A DNA stretch of 64,000 bases from Cordylochernes scorpioides (GCA_030710605.1 CP092879.1:48419946-48483945); one strand, 5' to 3'. Positions 33,990 to 45,964 are shown, numbered from the stretch's first letter. A program made the numbers and translations. Notes: generated by a model from the sequence alone, not told the origin.

Positions 33990-34165
33990 AGAACAAACTC
34001 CCTGTAAAGGACAACACCTAATTACAGAACCAAAGTGTCCTTAAGGTAGAGGTGTCCTCTTACCTGAGAGTTACTAAATAGTAGAAATATCATTTTGAAG
34101 ATAAAATACTGTCCTTTGTAAAGGGTGTTCTTTAGCATGAGTGTCCTCTCACGGAGGTTCTACTG
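33990..34165. mobile_element. pogo-like MITE family P1 (B; interrupted in C)
   Basis: GTAGAACAAACTCCCTGTAA to GAGGTTCTACTG. At 34079-34080 (ACTAAATAGTAG) it is uninterrupted. In contig C a 1280-bp pogo-like element is inserted at exactly this TA. Confidence 0.8.
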
Positions 34166-34234
34166 TATATATCTAGCATCTTAATTCAATTTTGAATTAC
34201 TTAACATTTTCTATATGTATATATATTAAAATAA

Positions 34235-34437
34235 AGAAGGCATTTCCTGACCATGAGCACATGTGCTTTTTTAGATGGCAGAGCACCATCTAATGGAGAA
34301 AAAAATAAACTAAATGTTTATTTATCTTGCTCCGTGATAAATAAACGTTTGTTTATTTTTGCTTCACTAGATGGCTCTCTGCCATCTAAAAAAGCACATG
34401 TGCTCGTGGTCAGGAGATGCCTTCTTTATTTAATATC
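34235..34437. repeat. Hairpin element with AGATGGC arms (B)
   Basis: AAGCACATGTGCTC-type arms, TTTTTTAGATGGCAGAG and CTCTGCCATCTAAAAAAG, about 200 bp. The contig C copy (51426-51530) is shorter, with a collapsed loop. Confidence 0.75.
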
Positions 34438-35195
34438 AACACCTAACCCACTTATCTTTTATTTTTTAAATATTATTTTTTCATATATTTATATATATGC
34501 CTATTGTATTTTATATATTCTTTATTTTGTGTGTGATAATGGTACAAACTTGATTTGTAGATAAGAATTATAAGGTAACAAGACAAAATCCAAAGTTTTT
34601 TTTTGTATTTTTTGGTAACAGCATTGTCTGAACATAGTTTTGTCAAAGCTAACACTGTTGATTTTATTAATTTACTACTGGAGGTTATTTCTATGTATTA
34701 ATCCATCTGATTGATTGCCCCTCTGCCTCAGTGACCAATTCTGAAAGATCTCAACATGTATACCTCCGATGAACAGCCACCTCTAGGAGAGGCCAAGCGT
34801 ATTGTTGTTGTCATTGTTTGTCATTCCCACAAAGGTTTTCCCAGAAATAAGTAGATAAAAACTATTGCGAGCTATGTATTGTGAAATCTACTGGGGTCCA
34901 CAGATGGCCCAGTAGATAGAACACTTGCCATCATTAATATTTCTACACCAGAAATTGTCCTCCCATCTTGTTTAAACACTTGATAACAGTACTATTTAAT
35001 AACATGCTGTGATATTTTTCTCATTTATCCTTTTGTCTGATGATGGTAAAAATGCTATTATCAAAACATCACACATTATTAATTTATTTGGATTAGATCT
35101 TATTACCTTGTTTCAATTGAACCAAATATAATTGAACCATTTTTGAATTCCATTCAGTCTATTTACATTAACTAGCTATTTTTTTTTGCTTATCT

Positions 35196-35365
35196 CTAGT
35201 ACACGTACAGGCCATGATCATCATGGTGGGAAGAAGTAGGCGACTGCTTTTACTGTAAGTACACCACATGTCTACACATGTGAAAAGCAGTTCCACTTTG
35301 CACTTACAAATGTGCCAGAGCCCCATTTGGTTACTTGCACTCGCTGGTGGGGTTGGACTTTTTGC
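35196..35365 (-). repeat. tRNA-derived SINE, copy 2, cut by gap
   Basis: Same body as the 52236 copy (CCACATGTCTACACATG and GGTTACTTGCACTCGC), ending at the N gap before the tRNA-like head. Confidence 0.75.
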
Positions 35366-35465
35366 NNNNNNNNNNNNNNNNNNNNNNNNNNNNNNNNNNN
35401 NNNNNNNNNNNNNNNNNNNNNNNNNNNNNNNNNNNNNNNNNNNNNNNNNNNNNNNNNNNNNNNNN
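35366..35465. other. Assembly gap, 100 N
   Basis: Exactly 100 N between contig B and contig C. Contig C begins at TTGATTTCTTAG, the sequence that in B directly follows the stretch ending contig A. Confidence 0.99.
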
Positions 35466-35832
35466 TTGATTTCTTAGTTTATATAAAAAAAGTTTATTAA
35501 TTTTTTCTATTTTATTGCATTTTCACTGAAAAGGCTTTACCCATTTGGATTAAATGAGTAGTTTAGAATCAATGTTATTTGAACCACGAATAAAATTCGC
35601 ATAAAACTAAAGAGGCTGTCAGGCTAAATAAATTAATGATGTTCATTTTAATTAAGCTCGATAAAAATGAATTTATATTTTACAAATTTTATCCCTTGAA
35701 AATTTGGTCAAATATAAAAAAAAATATTTTGTTTATTTTGGTCACGTGTACATAATACACTTATTATATCGGTAACTTTAAATTTCAACATATTTTTACT
35801 TTCATAAATCTTACTTTTTGCAGAATTTTAAA

Positions 35833-35900
35833 ATGGATTTACTCTTCTTTATATCAGGCGCTGCCATTATATTTACAATCGGAACATTCTTCACAGGCAT
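35833..35900 (+). CDS. SWEET sugar transporter exon 1
   Basis: Start exon of the complete gene: 22 codons plus AT of a split Ile codon, donor AT/GTACGTAATT. The full product (exons 1-6) is 216 residues, the usual SWEET length, with two MtN3/slv repeats and seven predicted membrane spans. It would move sugars passively across the plasma or internal membranes. An acceptor TTTTTGCAG lies 9 bases before the ATG, so the 5' UTR begins in an exon further upstream, not identified with certainty. Confidence 0.88.
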
Positions 35901-36009
35901 GTACGTAATTATTCTTTACCTAATGACAGTTTGACAGCCCTTTAAATAATTTAATAGTAAAAAGTAAAGCTTTTTTTTTTTTCATGTTTTCTCTTTTGGC
36001 ACGAAAGAA

Positions 36010-36450
36010 CTTATTTTAAAAATAAATATTATATATATAAATACGATGTCTGTCTGTCTGTTGGTGAAGCACAAATCATATTCGAAAACTACAGGGAGTT
36101 GATACTTGATTTTTTCTAGAGGTTTTTTATGACCTAAAAGGAGGAAGAAATCCAGAAATTAAGGTTTCTATCACAAATTCATTAGAATTACGAAAAATTA
36201 AAAAAAAATCAAGATACATACCAATTTATCTGTTATAATCCAGCAATCTGCCTCAAATATCATCATGCATATATTTATATTAATTATATAATCTATAATC
36301 ATCATCTATATGTATGCACTGCATGTTTGTGAAGCCCAATTTCAACTCAGAAGCTGCTGAAAGTTGAGAATTTACTTTTTCAGCAATTGTTCATGACCTT
36401 AAATTAAGAAAAAATCCAAAAATTCAGTTTCCTATTGCCAACCTTCTTGA
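36010..36450 (+). repeat. Helitron-like 5'-end sequence (C)
   Basis: Orthologous to 21850-22290; TATATATATAAATACGATGT and CTGTCTGTCTG. Confidence 0.5.
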
Positions 36451-36454
36451 ATTA

Positions 36455-37195
36455 TAATCAAATAAATTAATCCTGTATGACGTGTTTCGGTAACAGCATT
36501 GTTACCATCATTTTTATTGTTGTTACCATTTTTTAAAATTATTTTGTATGATGATGGTAACAACGTTATTACCAAAACGTTACACACTATTAATTTATTT
36601 GGATTTGGTCTTTTTTTTCTTGTAGCTATAATCAATAATCCAAATTGTGCCTTACCATTATTTCAAAGTTTTTGAAACACAAGGTAATAAGACCAAATCC
36701 AAATAAATAAAAAGTATGTGACATTTCAGTAACAATGCTGTTATTGAAACATTACCTGCTTTTTATTTATTTGGATTTAGTCATATTACCTTGTGTTTCT
36801 AATCTATAATGTGCCTTATAATTTCAAAGTTTTTTTTTTTTTTTGGATACGGCTTGATAAAAAAGGCTACTTTTATCAAAATTGAAAACATTCTTTAGTT
36901 AAAAAACCTGCATTACAAGATTATTTTTCCCTTACACTAAGTGCATGTTTGGTGAGCCACCCTCTCCAGTTATAGTTCCAAATTTTATCAGATTTTTGAG
37001 CTATTTTTGATGCATGCGATTCTTTAAACAAAACATGATAAAGCACAATTTGTATTATAGATTTTAAACACAAGGTAATAAGACCAAACCCAAATAAATA
37101 AATAGTGTTTAACGTTCGGTAAATGCTACGTTGTTACCGAAACATGACATACTATTTATTTGGATTTGGTCTTATTACCTTGTATTTAAACAAAA
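36455..37195. repeat. Three fold-back MITEs of family F1 (C)
   Basis: Orthologs of 22288-23030, in the same order. Confidence 0.8.
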
Positions 37196-37369
37196 TAATT
37201 TTCTACTGCCCATACTGCAATGGTTAAAAATAGTAGGAGGGCCTGGCTCATCTGTGGTGAATATTCCCAGCGGTTTTACCAGTTTAATCTACCATACTGC
37301 ACTACCATTGTATTTTGATTTTATACACACTGATACTGAAGATTTAACTCCTTTGGAAAAAGTATTTTA

Positions 37370-37950
37370 AACAAATGATAAGGCACAATTTGGATTATAT
37401 ATTATAAACACAAGGTGTGAGTTGACAACCATCATGACTGGGTGAAGTAGAATGCCTTTGTCATTAAGACTAGGAGCACTACTCAGTGGCAGGCCGACTT
37501 AGCTCCAAAAGAAATGGCCGCCTCTGACATGAGGAACAGACGCCATGTGCAGCCGCTCCTAACATGGAGTACATACTCATCCTGTATCCCTGGATTAGGA
37601 GCCCTTACAGGGTACTATCAGCCAGACCAGCTGAACCCAGGTTTTTTAGCCTGGCAAAGGCGGAGTTATAAACACAAGGTAATAAGACCAAATATAAATA
37701 AATAAATAGTGTGTGAGGTTTTGGTAACAGCGTTGTTACCATCTTCAGACAAAGTACTGAATGATAAATTTTACCACAGCATGTTTTATTTATTATTATT
37801 ATTTTTTATTTTGATAACGGTAACTATTTAAAACATGCTGTTGTAAAATTTCTCATTCAGTACTTTTGTCTGAAGATGGTAAGAATGCTGTTACCGAAAC
37901 GTCACACACTATTTATTTGGATTTGGTCTTATTACCTTGTGTTTATTTTA
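37370..37950. repeat. F1 fold-back MITE with R2 insertion (C)
   Basis: Same nested arrangement as in B. The R2 unit (about 37404-37667) has lost about 50 bp near its 3' end but is flanked by the same ATAAACACAAGGT repeat. Confidence 0.75.
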
Positions 37951-38084
37951 AACAAACTATATGGACATAAGCTTTGAGGACAGTAGAAATACAAAAATTA
38001 TTTCTAAAATTGCTTTGAGCACTGCTCTTCCTCAATCAACAATAGTAGTTCACTTAAACTTATAGCTTGAATGAATTATTTAAT

Positions 38085-38350
38085 CACTGTATTTGAAATG
38101 CTGGTAGCTGAAGAGGATCTGCTCCATTGTTTGATCTTCCTCTTGGCAGTGTGCACATGTTGGATCAGGGACTTGTGTTTATTCTGGCCATGTCAGCTTG
38201 AACATGACCTGGTGTGGTTGAGATTTCCTCAGGTGTCAGGTTGATTGGTTGGATTTAGCTGCCATTTTGGCAACTTGATCTGCACATTCATTTCCTTTAA
38301 TTCCTTTATGGCTTGCTTCCCAACAGAATTGGATGTTTTTATTAGTTGAT
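38085..38350 (-). pseudogene. RNase H / zinc-tail fragment of a jockey-like element (C)
   Basis: Ortholog of 23985-24255, also interrupted. The shared decay shows the fragment predates the B/C split. Confidence 0.6.
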
Positions 38351-38376
38351 AGGTCATGTAAATAACTTAATATTTA

Positions 38377-38557
38377 CAGTAGAACCTCCATTAGAGGACA
38401 CTCATGCACTAGAAGACACCTCTCTACAAAAAAACAGTTTTCATTTGCAAAATTATCATTTTTACTATTTAGTAGCTCTCCGGTAAGAGGATACTTCTTT
38501 CTAAAAGACACTTTGGCTCTGCAATTAGGTGTTGTCCTTTACAGGGAGGTTCTACTG
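38377..38557. mobile_element. pogo-like MITE family P1
   Basis: CAGTAGAACCTCCATTAGAG to GGTTCTACTG, TA-flanked. Confidence 0.85.
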
Positions 38558-38574
38558 TATTATCAAAAACAATA

Positions 38575-38745
38575 AAATAATAAAGCACAATTCAAATTAT
38601 AGATTATAAACACAAGTGTGTTTATACTAACACACTTTTGAATTAACACAGTGTGTATAACAAACACACTTACATTACAAAAAAAAAAAATATTTATTTA
38701 TTTTGATTTGGTCTTATTACCTTGTGTTTAAAAATAATAAAATGT
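38575..38745. repeat. F1 remnant with internal ACACAC changes
   Basis: The outer arms AAAGCACAATTCAAATTAT and GTCTTATTACCTTGTG remain. The centre is replaced by GTGTGTTTATACTAACACAC-type sequence. Confidence 0.6.
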
Positions 38746-38889
38746 GATAAAGAGATATTTATAACCTAAGTTCTTGGAGTACAGAATGCCAACTACCTGG
38801 GCTGTTCATCATACTAGTATGGAATAGTGCTAAGCGCTTTTAATTGTATCAGGAGTGGGGAAAAAAAAAGTTTGTTAAAAAGAGAGATA

Positions 38890-39138
38890 CAGTGGTACCT
38901 CGACATACGAGTTTAATTCGTTCCGCAACCTTGCTCGTATCTTGAATTACTCGTATCTCGAAGCAAATTTTCCCATACAAAATTCCCATTTAAAATCACA
39001 GATTAATATCTTCGACACTACCGAACCGAACTCGTATCTCGAATTTCGCTCGTAACTCAAAGCAAAAAATCACTTGCTCGTCGGCTCGTATCTCGAAAAA
39101 CTCGTATGTTGGGGCGCTCGTATGTCGAGGTACCACTG
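38890..39138. mobile_element. pogo/Tigger-type MITE
   Basis: CAGTGGTACCTCGACATACG to GTCGAGGTACCACTG, TA on both sides, 249 bp, with internal CTCGTATCTCGAA repeats. The end sequence is the familiar Tigger-type TIR. It sits between two diverged copies (38757, 39141) of a 90-bp segment. Confidence 0.88.
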
Positions 39139-39139
39139 T

Positions 39140-39440
39140 ATTTATAACCCAGGTTCCTGAGGCGCAGAACGTCAACTACCTGGGAAGTCCAGCTCACTAG
39201 TATGTGCAATGCACATTTAATCGCATCTTGGTTTGATTGGTGAGTTGAACCAGTTGATTAGGAAGTTCCATGTTGAGGTTGAGTCTGGAAGTCTGGCCAT
39301 AGATGTAGGATTGAGGTGGGTCAGTCTAAGCAAGATTTTGTTAGAAAAATAAAGTGTGCATAGGTATCTGTTGAAAAAGTGCTCAATAAATGCACCACCC
39401 AATATTTAACATTGTGAATTTTTGTTTGAATATTTTAAAA
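39140..39440. other. Second half of 90-bp direct repeat, no gene
   Basis: AACTACCTGGGAAGTCCAGC matches AACTACCTGGGCTGTTCATC at 38790. The 61-codon minus frame at 39217-39402 has no motif. Confidence 0.45.
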
Positions 39441-39600
39441 TTTACAAGGTAATAGGACCACAAATCTAAATAGTGTGTAATGTTTCAGTAACAACGTTGA
39501 TAGCGAAACGCCACACACTATGAATTTATTTGGATTTGGTTTTATTATACCTTGTAATTCTAATCTATAATCCAAATTGTGTACCATATAATTTTCAAAT
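39440..39600. repeat. Fold-back MITE family F1
   Basis: TACAAGGTAATAGGACC, a short GTAACAACGTTGATAGCG core and a right arm TATACCTTGTAATTC. Confidence 0.65.
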
Positions 39601-39963
39601 TTAATATAATTTTTTATATTTTTAACCAGAATTATTAAACTTTATAATTTTATATAGTCTCACACAAGACAAAAAAAAAAAAATCAATTTTTTGTGTTCG
39701 CTGGCCATTCTAGAAGGTGGTCATGCCAGGACACTCATTACAGTAGACTTACGCACAATGGAGATTTATTTTTGGTTTACAAGGATGTTTCAAAGTTATT
39801 TTGTTTGTTGATAGCTAAATCAACCAATTATTTATTTACCTCCCGACGTTTCAGTGACCCACTGTCATTCTTCTCAGGAGAATGGTTATTTTGAATCCTA
39901 TTTCTACTTATATATGTACATGATTTTCTAAAATACATGTAAAGCATCTTACATTTGCATGTA

Positions 39964-40233
39964 CAATAGAACCTCCATGAGAGGACTAGTTACTTGTTAG
40001 AGGACACTTCTCTATAAAGGACAGTTTTCATCGCCACAATTAACATATTCACTTTAAAGCTACTCTCTGGTAAGAGGATACCTCTTTCTAAAGGGTACTT
40101 TGGCTCTGCAATAAGGTGACCTTTACAGAGAGGTTCTTCAAAGAACACCATCAAAAGTCGCAAGCTTTACAAGCTTGACACCCTAATATGATTGAGTGAA
40201 GATAAGAAATATGAAGACAGAGAGGTTCTACCG
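39964..40233. mobile_element. P1 MITE with internal insertion (C)
   Basis: CAATAGAACCTCCATGAGAG to GAGGTTCTACCG. About 70 extra bases after 40139 separate it from the B copy at 25218. Confidence 0.65.
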
Positions 40234-40599
40234 TATATTGAGAAATATAAATAAGAACTTAAAAATAAAGGATAAAATACAAGGAAGGTCGCTCTATGGT
40301 ACCTTCCAGCACAGCACTTGTATCAGACACTTGTACCCTTCCTCTAGTTTGTAACCTGAGGGACAGATCACCTTTATAGGGCAGAAATAGACAGTGTCAT
40401 GGTTCTTTCACTTCTTTAGGACTCATTTTACCTTCTCTGCAAGATACAGGGCAAGAGCACACAAAAATATGCACATGCACTCTGTGTGAAAATATATTAT
40501 GATGTTCTAACCAAATTACTGTTATAAAAGAGTCTGTTAAAATAAAGTCTCACTATACCAGATCTACCCTCCACTGTTTTTCCAAACTACACTCATGGA

Positions 40600-41060
40600 C
40601 GTACATTTTACACACTTTTGCAACTCTTTGATATATACATATATATTATTCAAAAATAGCTATTTGCTTTTCAACTTTAGTTTTTATAATAATTTAACAT
40701 CTGAAATTATTCGTTAATAAGTTACAATTACCAATATTTCTCTGGAAATTATGCACTGCCAACAAAATTAGAGCCACATGTAGGTTTCCATTTTAAAAAC
40801 TCCTTTAACAGCTATATGACAGTTGTGAATTAGCTCAAGGAAAATAAACAATTTGGTAAAGAAATAGTTATAATTATTTCTAGCACAGCTTAAAATTCAT
40901 AGAAACACTAAGAAAATGTAGCAAACAAACATCCACAATTATAATTTTTGGTGAGATACTCATTTCAGTGATTGGCAATGTGTCACTGAGTTTATTAATC
41001 TGTATCATATATCAATATTATATCAAAAGAATATTTTTGATGAGTTTTTCACCTAACTAT
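40600..41060. other. Intronic sequence, no gene
   Basis: AT-rich, without recognised repeats or exons. It starts at a fragment of the ACACTCATGGAC mariner-type end. Confidence 0.45.
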
Positions 41061-41240
41061 ACACTCATGGACAAATCTTAAAGAATGTGTACCTTTTAGC
41101 ATGTATATCGGGATTCAGATAATAACTGAAAGATATTTGATACACGAGATAACCAAGCGTGAACAAAATTACCTCTGTCTCTTTAAAAAAAAAAAATAGA
41201 AGACCAGTGACATAAAAGATTTTCCACTTCTTTTTGTTGG
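41061..41240. mobile_element. Tc1/mariner-type MITE, right end lost
   Basis: Left end ACACTCATGGACAAATCTT is present; the right TIR is missing and other sequence follows. Confidence 0.55.
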
Positions 41241-41574
41241 TTGGAAGTTGTTTCAGAAAAAACACAGCTACATCAATCAATGATTTATTTAATTCTTGAT
41301 GTTTCAGTGACTTGATGTCACTCTCCACAGGGGAATGGTTATTTTGAATCCTAGTTCTACTTATATACATACGCAATGTTATAAAATAGAGAGGTGAGAG
41401 AGAGGTGTCCTCTTACCGGGAGAGTTGCTACACACCGTAATTTTGGTGATGAAAACTGTCCTTGGTAGAGAGGTGTAGGGCAAGTATCCTCTCGTAGAGT
41501 ATGTTCTACTGTACTGGGGTTAGAAAGAAGAACCACATGTTGGAGAAAACACAAATTAGTTCTAATTATCACTA

Positions 41575-41752
41575 CACTAGAACCTCCATGAAAGGACACT
41601 CATGCTAGAGGAAACCTCTCTACAAAGGACAGTTTTCATATGAAAAATTATAATTTTTTACTATTTAGATCTTCTCTGGTAAGAGGATACCTCTCGAAAA
41701 AGAACATTTTGGCATTGCAATTTGGTGTCCTTTACAGAGAGATTCTACTATA
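41575..41752. mobile_element. pogo-like MITE family P1
   Basis: CACTAGAACCTCCATGAAAG to GATTCTACTATAG. A second P1 fragment lies just upstream (about 41385-41514). Confidence 0.7.
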
Positions 41753-42512
41753 GCACTTTTTTGTAATACAAATTTTTGAATTCCTTTAGAATTAGATGCT
41801 CATTAAGATACTTTTTATGTATTGTAGAACGACATTTGAAAATTATCCCGCATGTGTTTCTTTTAAACGAAAAATCAAAATTTATTTTAAGGAGAAATAA
41901 CGATTATTTCTAACCTTAGGGATGAAGTATGAAAGGATGAATTGTGAAGAGTAATGATAAACGGGAAAAATAGCACATGCTGGATAATTTTTAAATGTCA
42001 TTCTACAATCATAAGCTGCACTATATTGTATTATAAACTAGCGGATATACCCGGCTTCACCCGGGTTTTACCTGAGTAAAGGTTTGTCTAACGAACATTT
42101 GTTAAAACAATTCTCTATAAACTTATTTTAAAAAAATAATGGATATATTTTGATAATTTGAAACTCGTAAATTTGAATATCTTGATAAAGTGAACATTTT
42201 TCCCGGTCCCTTGAAAAATACTCGATAAGTTGAATAAAATCAATATTAATTGGTTCCCTCGGTACTTGGAAGTTAAAGGAATAGTATCTTTGCCTTGGAA
42301 TTGTATCATTATTCTTGTCTCGAATAAATTGCCGTGTCATCCTGAATTTTGTCTTTCCTAATTTTCTACATTACAAAATCATCATTTTATCTATTCTCCC
42401 AATATATATGTTGTAGATAAATGATAAAACTAACTTTGACTTGTGCGCAATTAATAGGTAGAAAATCTTACTTTTGATAAATAATCTTTAAGATAATAAA
42501 CTTAGTGATAAT

Positions 42513-44355
42513 GTTGTTGTTGTTTCTTATCCCCTTGTGTAAAGATTACACGAATTCCATGAGTTCATGCTCCTCGAGCTGTTTTATGATGAGCAGCGGC
42601 CTCTCCCCAAAGGTCCTGTTTAGTGCATCTAATGCAAGCCAAAATGTGTTCTGGAGCTGCAGGTACCAAACTACATTTTGGGCAAGTGGGATAAATTTTG
42701 TTATTATTTTCTATCTTCAATGGCTTGAGATGGCCTGTTCTAAATCTTGTTAGTGTTGTTTGATGCTGTCTATTTCTGATGTTCAGAGCTCCTCCTGGGT
42801 TCACTCCACTGTACCAACTGTGCTTAGGTGGGATCCTCCAGTTCTTGTTTATTTTTGTTTTGGCTATTGTTTCTATTTCTTTAAAAGTAAGTTTATTTTT
42901 CTGTGGCAAGGGTTCTTTTGTGCCCTTTTTCGCTAGCACATCAGCAGCTTCATTGCCTTCAATGCCAACGTGTGAGGGTATCCATTGAAGGTGAATTTTT
43001 GAGGTTTTTGAGAGTTTTTGGAGATAACCAATTATGTTCCTGCTTACTTTGTCTCTGAGTTCCTCTGTGTGACTCAAGTGTTGTATGGCACTTCTACTAT
43101 CAGTAAGAATCCAGATATCTTGATAATTAGTATTTCTGATGGATTTTAAGGCTTCATAGATGGCTATAAGTTCTGATCTGAAGACTGAGCAAAAATCTGG
43201 GTTTCTTCTGTTCATTTTCTCAATGCCATTTGTGGTTTTGATGAGACAGCCACTGCCAGTGTGTCCTAGCTCGTCTCTGCTACCATCGGTATAGATAGTT
43301 ATTGCATTTTTAGGAATGTTAGTAATTATTTCTAATGATAATTGTTTTAAGTATTCTGGATTTTGGTATTGTTTGTTGGTGGGTTCATTTAAAGTGGCAT
43401 TAAAAATAACATTTTGTAGTGGCTTGCATGGAGAAATTTTTTCTGCTAAATAATTTTTTTCCACTTTATATTTTAAAAATTCATTTCTTTTGGCCAGGTG
43501 TAGAGGGCCTTCTTTTTTGAGTCTTAAATTGGATTCCCAATTAAGTATGTACTTGGAAGTTCTGTGTTTGTTTCCATAACTCTTGATTTTGTTTATATAT
43601 TTTGGCAGATTGTAGCTTCTTCTATCCATTAAGGGCATAATGTCTGCCTCGTAAAGTACAATCACATTAGGGCAGGTATTACGAAGACCTGTAATAATTC
43701 TAGCTGCACTTAGTTGTATCCTTTCCAGTGATTTTAGATTTGTTTCAGATGCTGTACCATAGATTTGATATCCATATTCCAGGATAGGTCTAATTAGAGA
43801 TGTGTAAGTTAATTTTAGTGTGGTTGCATCGGCTCCCCACTCTCTTCCTGAAATATATTTCAGGATTTTTAGTCGGTCTCTTCCTTTTCTAATAACTTCT
43901 TCAATATGTTTACTGGAGTTAATTTCTGGATCCAAGGTGCAGCCAAGATATTTAGGATGTTTATTATATTGCAATTGTTGTTCTTTCAGAATAATTTTTG
44001 GTTTTATTTTGTATAGTTTCTTATCGGTAGTAAAAAGACAGGTTTCAGATTTTTGGGGGTTAAATTCTAATTTATGTTTATTAGCAAATTTTTCTAGGTG
44101 GAAAAGAGTCTTGTTCAAATCTCTTTCAGCTTTTTTCCAGTTAGTATTGTTGCTCCATAGAATAATGTCATCAGCGAAAAGTCCAATATTGGTTTTATGT
44201 GAAATTTTTTCTTCTATGCCTGCAATAAATAGGGTGAAGAGAGTTGGGCTAAGGACTGATCCTTGTGGTAATCCTTGGTTTAATTTGAAGGTTTTAGATA
44301 GAGTGCCATTATATTTGACCCTGATGTATCTATTTTTAAGGAAATCATTTATCCA
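42513..44355 (-). mobile_element. 5'-truncated jockey-type retrotransposon
   Basis: The 9-bp repeat AGTGATAAT lies on both sides (42504-42512 and 44356-44364). The minus-strand 3' end is a GATAAGAAACAACAACAAC tail. The 5' end is cut within the RT domain. Contig B has no such insertion. A matching 3'-tail scrap is at about 55200-55265. Confidence 0.85.
42565..44355 (-). pseudogene. Jockey-type RT and RNase H polyprotein, C-terminal part
   Basis: Open for about 600 codons from the truncation point. It starts within RT at WINDFLKNRYIRVKYNG, then QGLPQGSVLSPTLF and the catalytic FADDIILW. The RNase H domain runs from IYTDGSRDELGHTGSG through FRSELIAIYEAL and LTDSRSAI to WIPSHVGIEGNEAADVLAKK. The C-terminal tail is CPKCSLVPAAPEHILACIRC. 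Endonuclease and N-terminal RT are missing. Codons upstream of 44355 belong to the host Helitron. No stops, so a recent insertion. The RT/RNase H/CCHC order resembles elements known from spiders. Confidence 0.88.
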
Positions 44356-44879
44356 AGTGATAATAAAACATATAGATAAAAAAAACTTGTTATCATCGTC
44401 GCAATGGGGGCGCTGCTTGCGAGTTAAATCTACAAATTTGCAAATAACTCTAAGGATATTCAAGATATTCAAGAAAAATTATTTTTCAAAAACCTTCCCG
44501 GGGATATACCTAATAATATCTCAAAAATTCGCGGCGATTGGATGTATGGTTTTTGAATCTATAGAGTACAGACAGACAGACATTCAATTTTATATATATA
44601 CAGATTACTTTTTATGTATGTAAATCACTTTGGTTGAAAATAACACACTGTGAGCTAAACATATCACAAATGATGTATGACCATGGTCACATCAAAATGC
44701 TAAGAAATAATGAAGATTGAATTAGATAAACTGTGTGCTAAGACTGACTTCTAAAAAAATATTGCTTAAAGGATGCATTGAAGGCACATGAAGACGCCCT
44801 TGTATCTATATTTGGGAACCAACTGAAGAGTTAAACCAAAGCAACATCTTACCACTCATTGAAAACTATAGATTTATCC

Positions 44880-45070
44880 ATAAAATTCTAACTGGATTTT
44901 TCTCTGGGAAATACCAAAATGAAAGGAATTTTTGAATCTCAGATTCTGATTCAATTTTGTCTCCTGAAGACAAGCAATATGCACATTGTTGTCACGGAGA
45001 AGACAAGTTTTGATAGTGGACATTGCTGCTGCTATGATGGAGATGCATGGAGACATCTAAGGCTCTTCTT
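44880..45070 (-). pseudogene. AP-endonuclease fragment of a jockey-like element
   Basis: The minus strand reads STIKTCLLRDNNVHIACLQ, then ETKLNQNLRF. IACLQETKL is the conserved QET motif of non-LTR AP endonucleases. It is about 60 residues long, with no continuation. It lies upstream of the RT copy in element order but is separated by other sequence, so it is probably a separate relic. Confidence 0.65.
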
Positions 45071-45244
45071 TGGACAACAACAACAACAAAGGAATTTTTC
45101 GTAATCATGCAATTCCCTTTGACACAAAATGATGAGATTGGGAACCTGGAAACAACTAGCCCAGAGCCAAACTGAATAGAGAGCTCTCAATCATTATTTA
45201 CAAGATCTGGTTACAATCAGAACATTAGAGAAATTCTACTGGTG

Positions 45245-45895
45245 TAATTTAACACAAGATAATAAAACCAAATACAAATAAATATGCATTATTTATTTGG
45301 ATTTGGTCTTATTACCTTGTGTTTATAATCTATAATTCAAATTGTGCCTTATAAACACAAGGTAATAAGACCAAATAAATAAATAGTGTGTGACGTTTCG
45401 GTAATAGCATTGTTACCATCTTCAGACAAAAGTACTGAAGTAATGAAGATGGTAACAACGCTGTTATCGAAATGTCACACACTATTTATTTATTAGGATT
45501 TGGTCTTATTACTTTGTGTTTATAATCTATAATTCAAATTGTGCTTTATAAACACAAGGTAATAAGACCAAATAAATAAATAGTGTGTGACGTTTTGGTA
45601 ACAACGCTGTTACTTAAACGTCACACACTATTTATTTATTTGGATTTGGTCTTATTACCTTGTGTTTATAATCTATAATCTGAATTGTGCCTTATTGTTT
45701 AGATTTATTCTTTTGTCTGATGATGGTAACAACATTGTTACCAAAATGTCATATACGGGGCACATCCCCTGCATGATCATCTATATTTTAGTTTTTTTCC
45801 ATTTTTAATGTAAATTATTGACAAGAAGTCAATAAAATTTGTTTCAATTGTCTTTTAATTTATTTGGATTTGGTCTTATTACCTTGTAGTTTTGT
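45245..45895. repeat. Cluster of four fold-back F1 elements
   Basis: Copies at about 45245-45345, 45352-45545, 45545-45690 and 45700-45895. Each has ACACAAGGTAATAAGACC arms. The fourth contains an insert after GTCATATACG. Loop lengths vary from near zero to about 100 bp. Confidence 0.75.
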
Positions 45896-45964
45896 AGAAA
45901 TATTTTAAACTTTTCATTCCTGAACATTGTAAAACAAGTTGTTGAACTAAGTGGTGTGTTTCAG

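Larger units (their letters stand above)
21152..35365. other. Contig B copy of the SWEET locus, homologous to 35466-52416
   Basis: Collinear with contig C apart from transposon insertions and small indels. The two flank different assembly gaps. B stops inside a SINE (at TTTTTGC, 35365) whose C counterpart continues at 52417. Confidence 0.85.
42038..44604 (-). mobile_element. Non-autonomous Helitron carrying a jockey insertion
   Basis: On the minus strand it begins TCTGTATATATATAAAATTG and TGTCTGTCTGTCTG. It ends with hairpin CCCGGGTGAAGCCGGG, TATATCCG and CTAG, inserted between A and T without target duplication. These are Helitron hallmarks. Without the jockey insertion it is about 715 bp and codes nothing. 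Confidence 0.8.

Noticed and set aside
44365-44472. N-terminal 36 codons of the jockey frame
   Set aside because: They lie outside the 9-bp target duplication and belong to the host Helitron, not to the retrotransposon.
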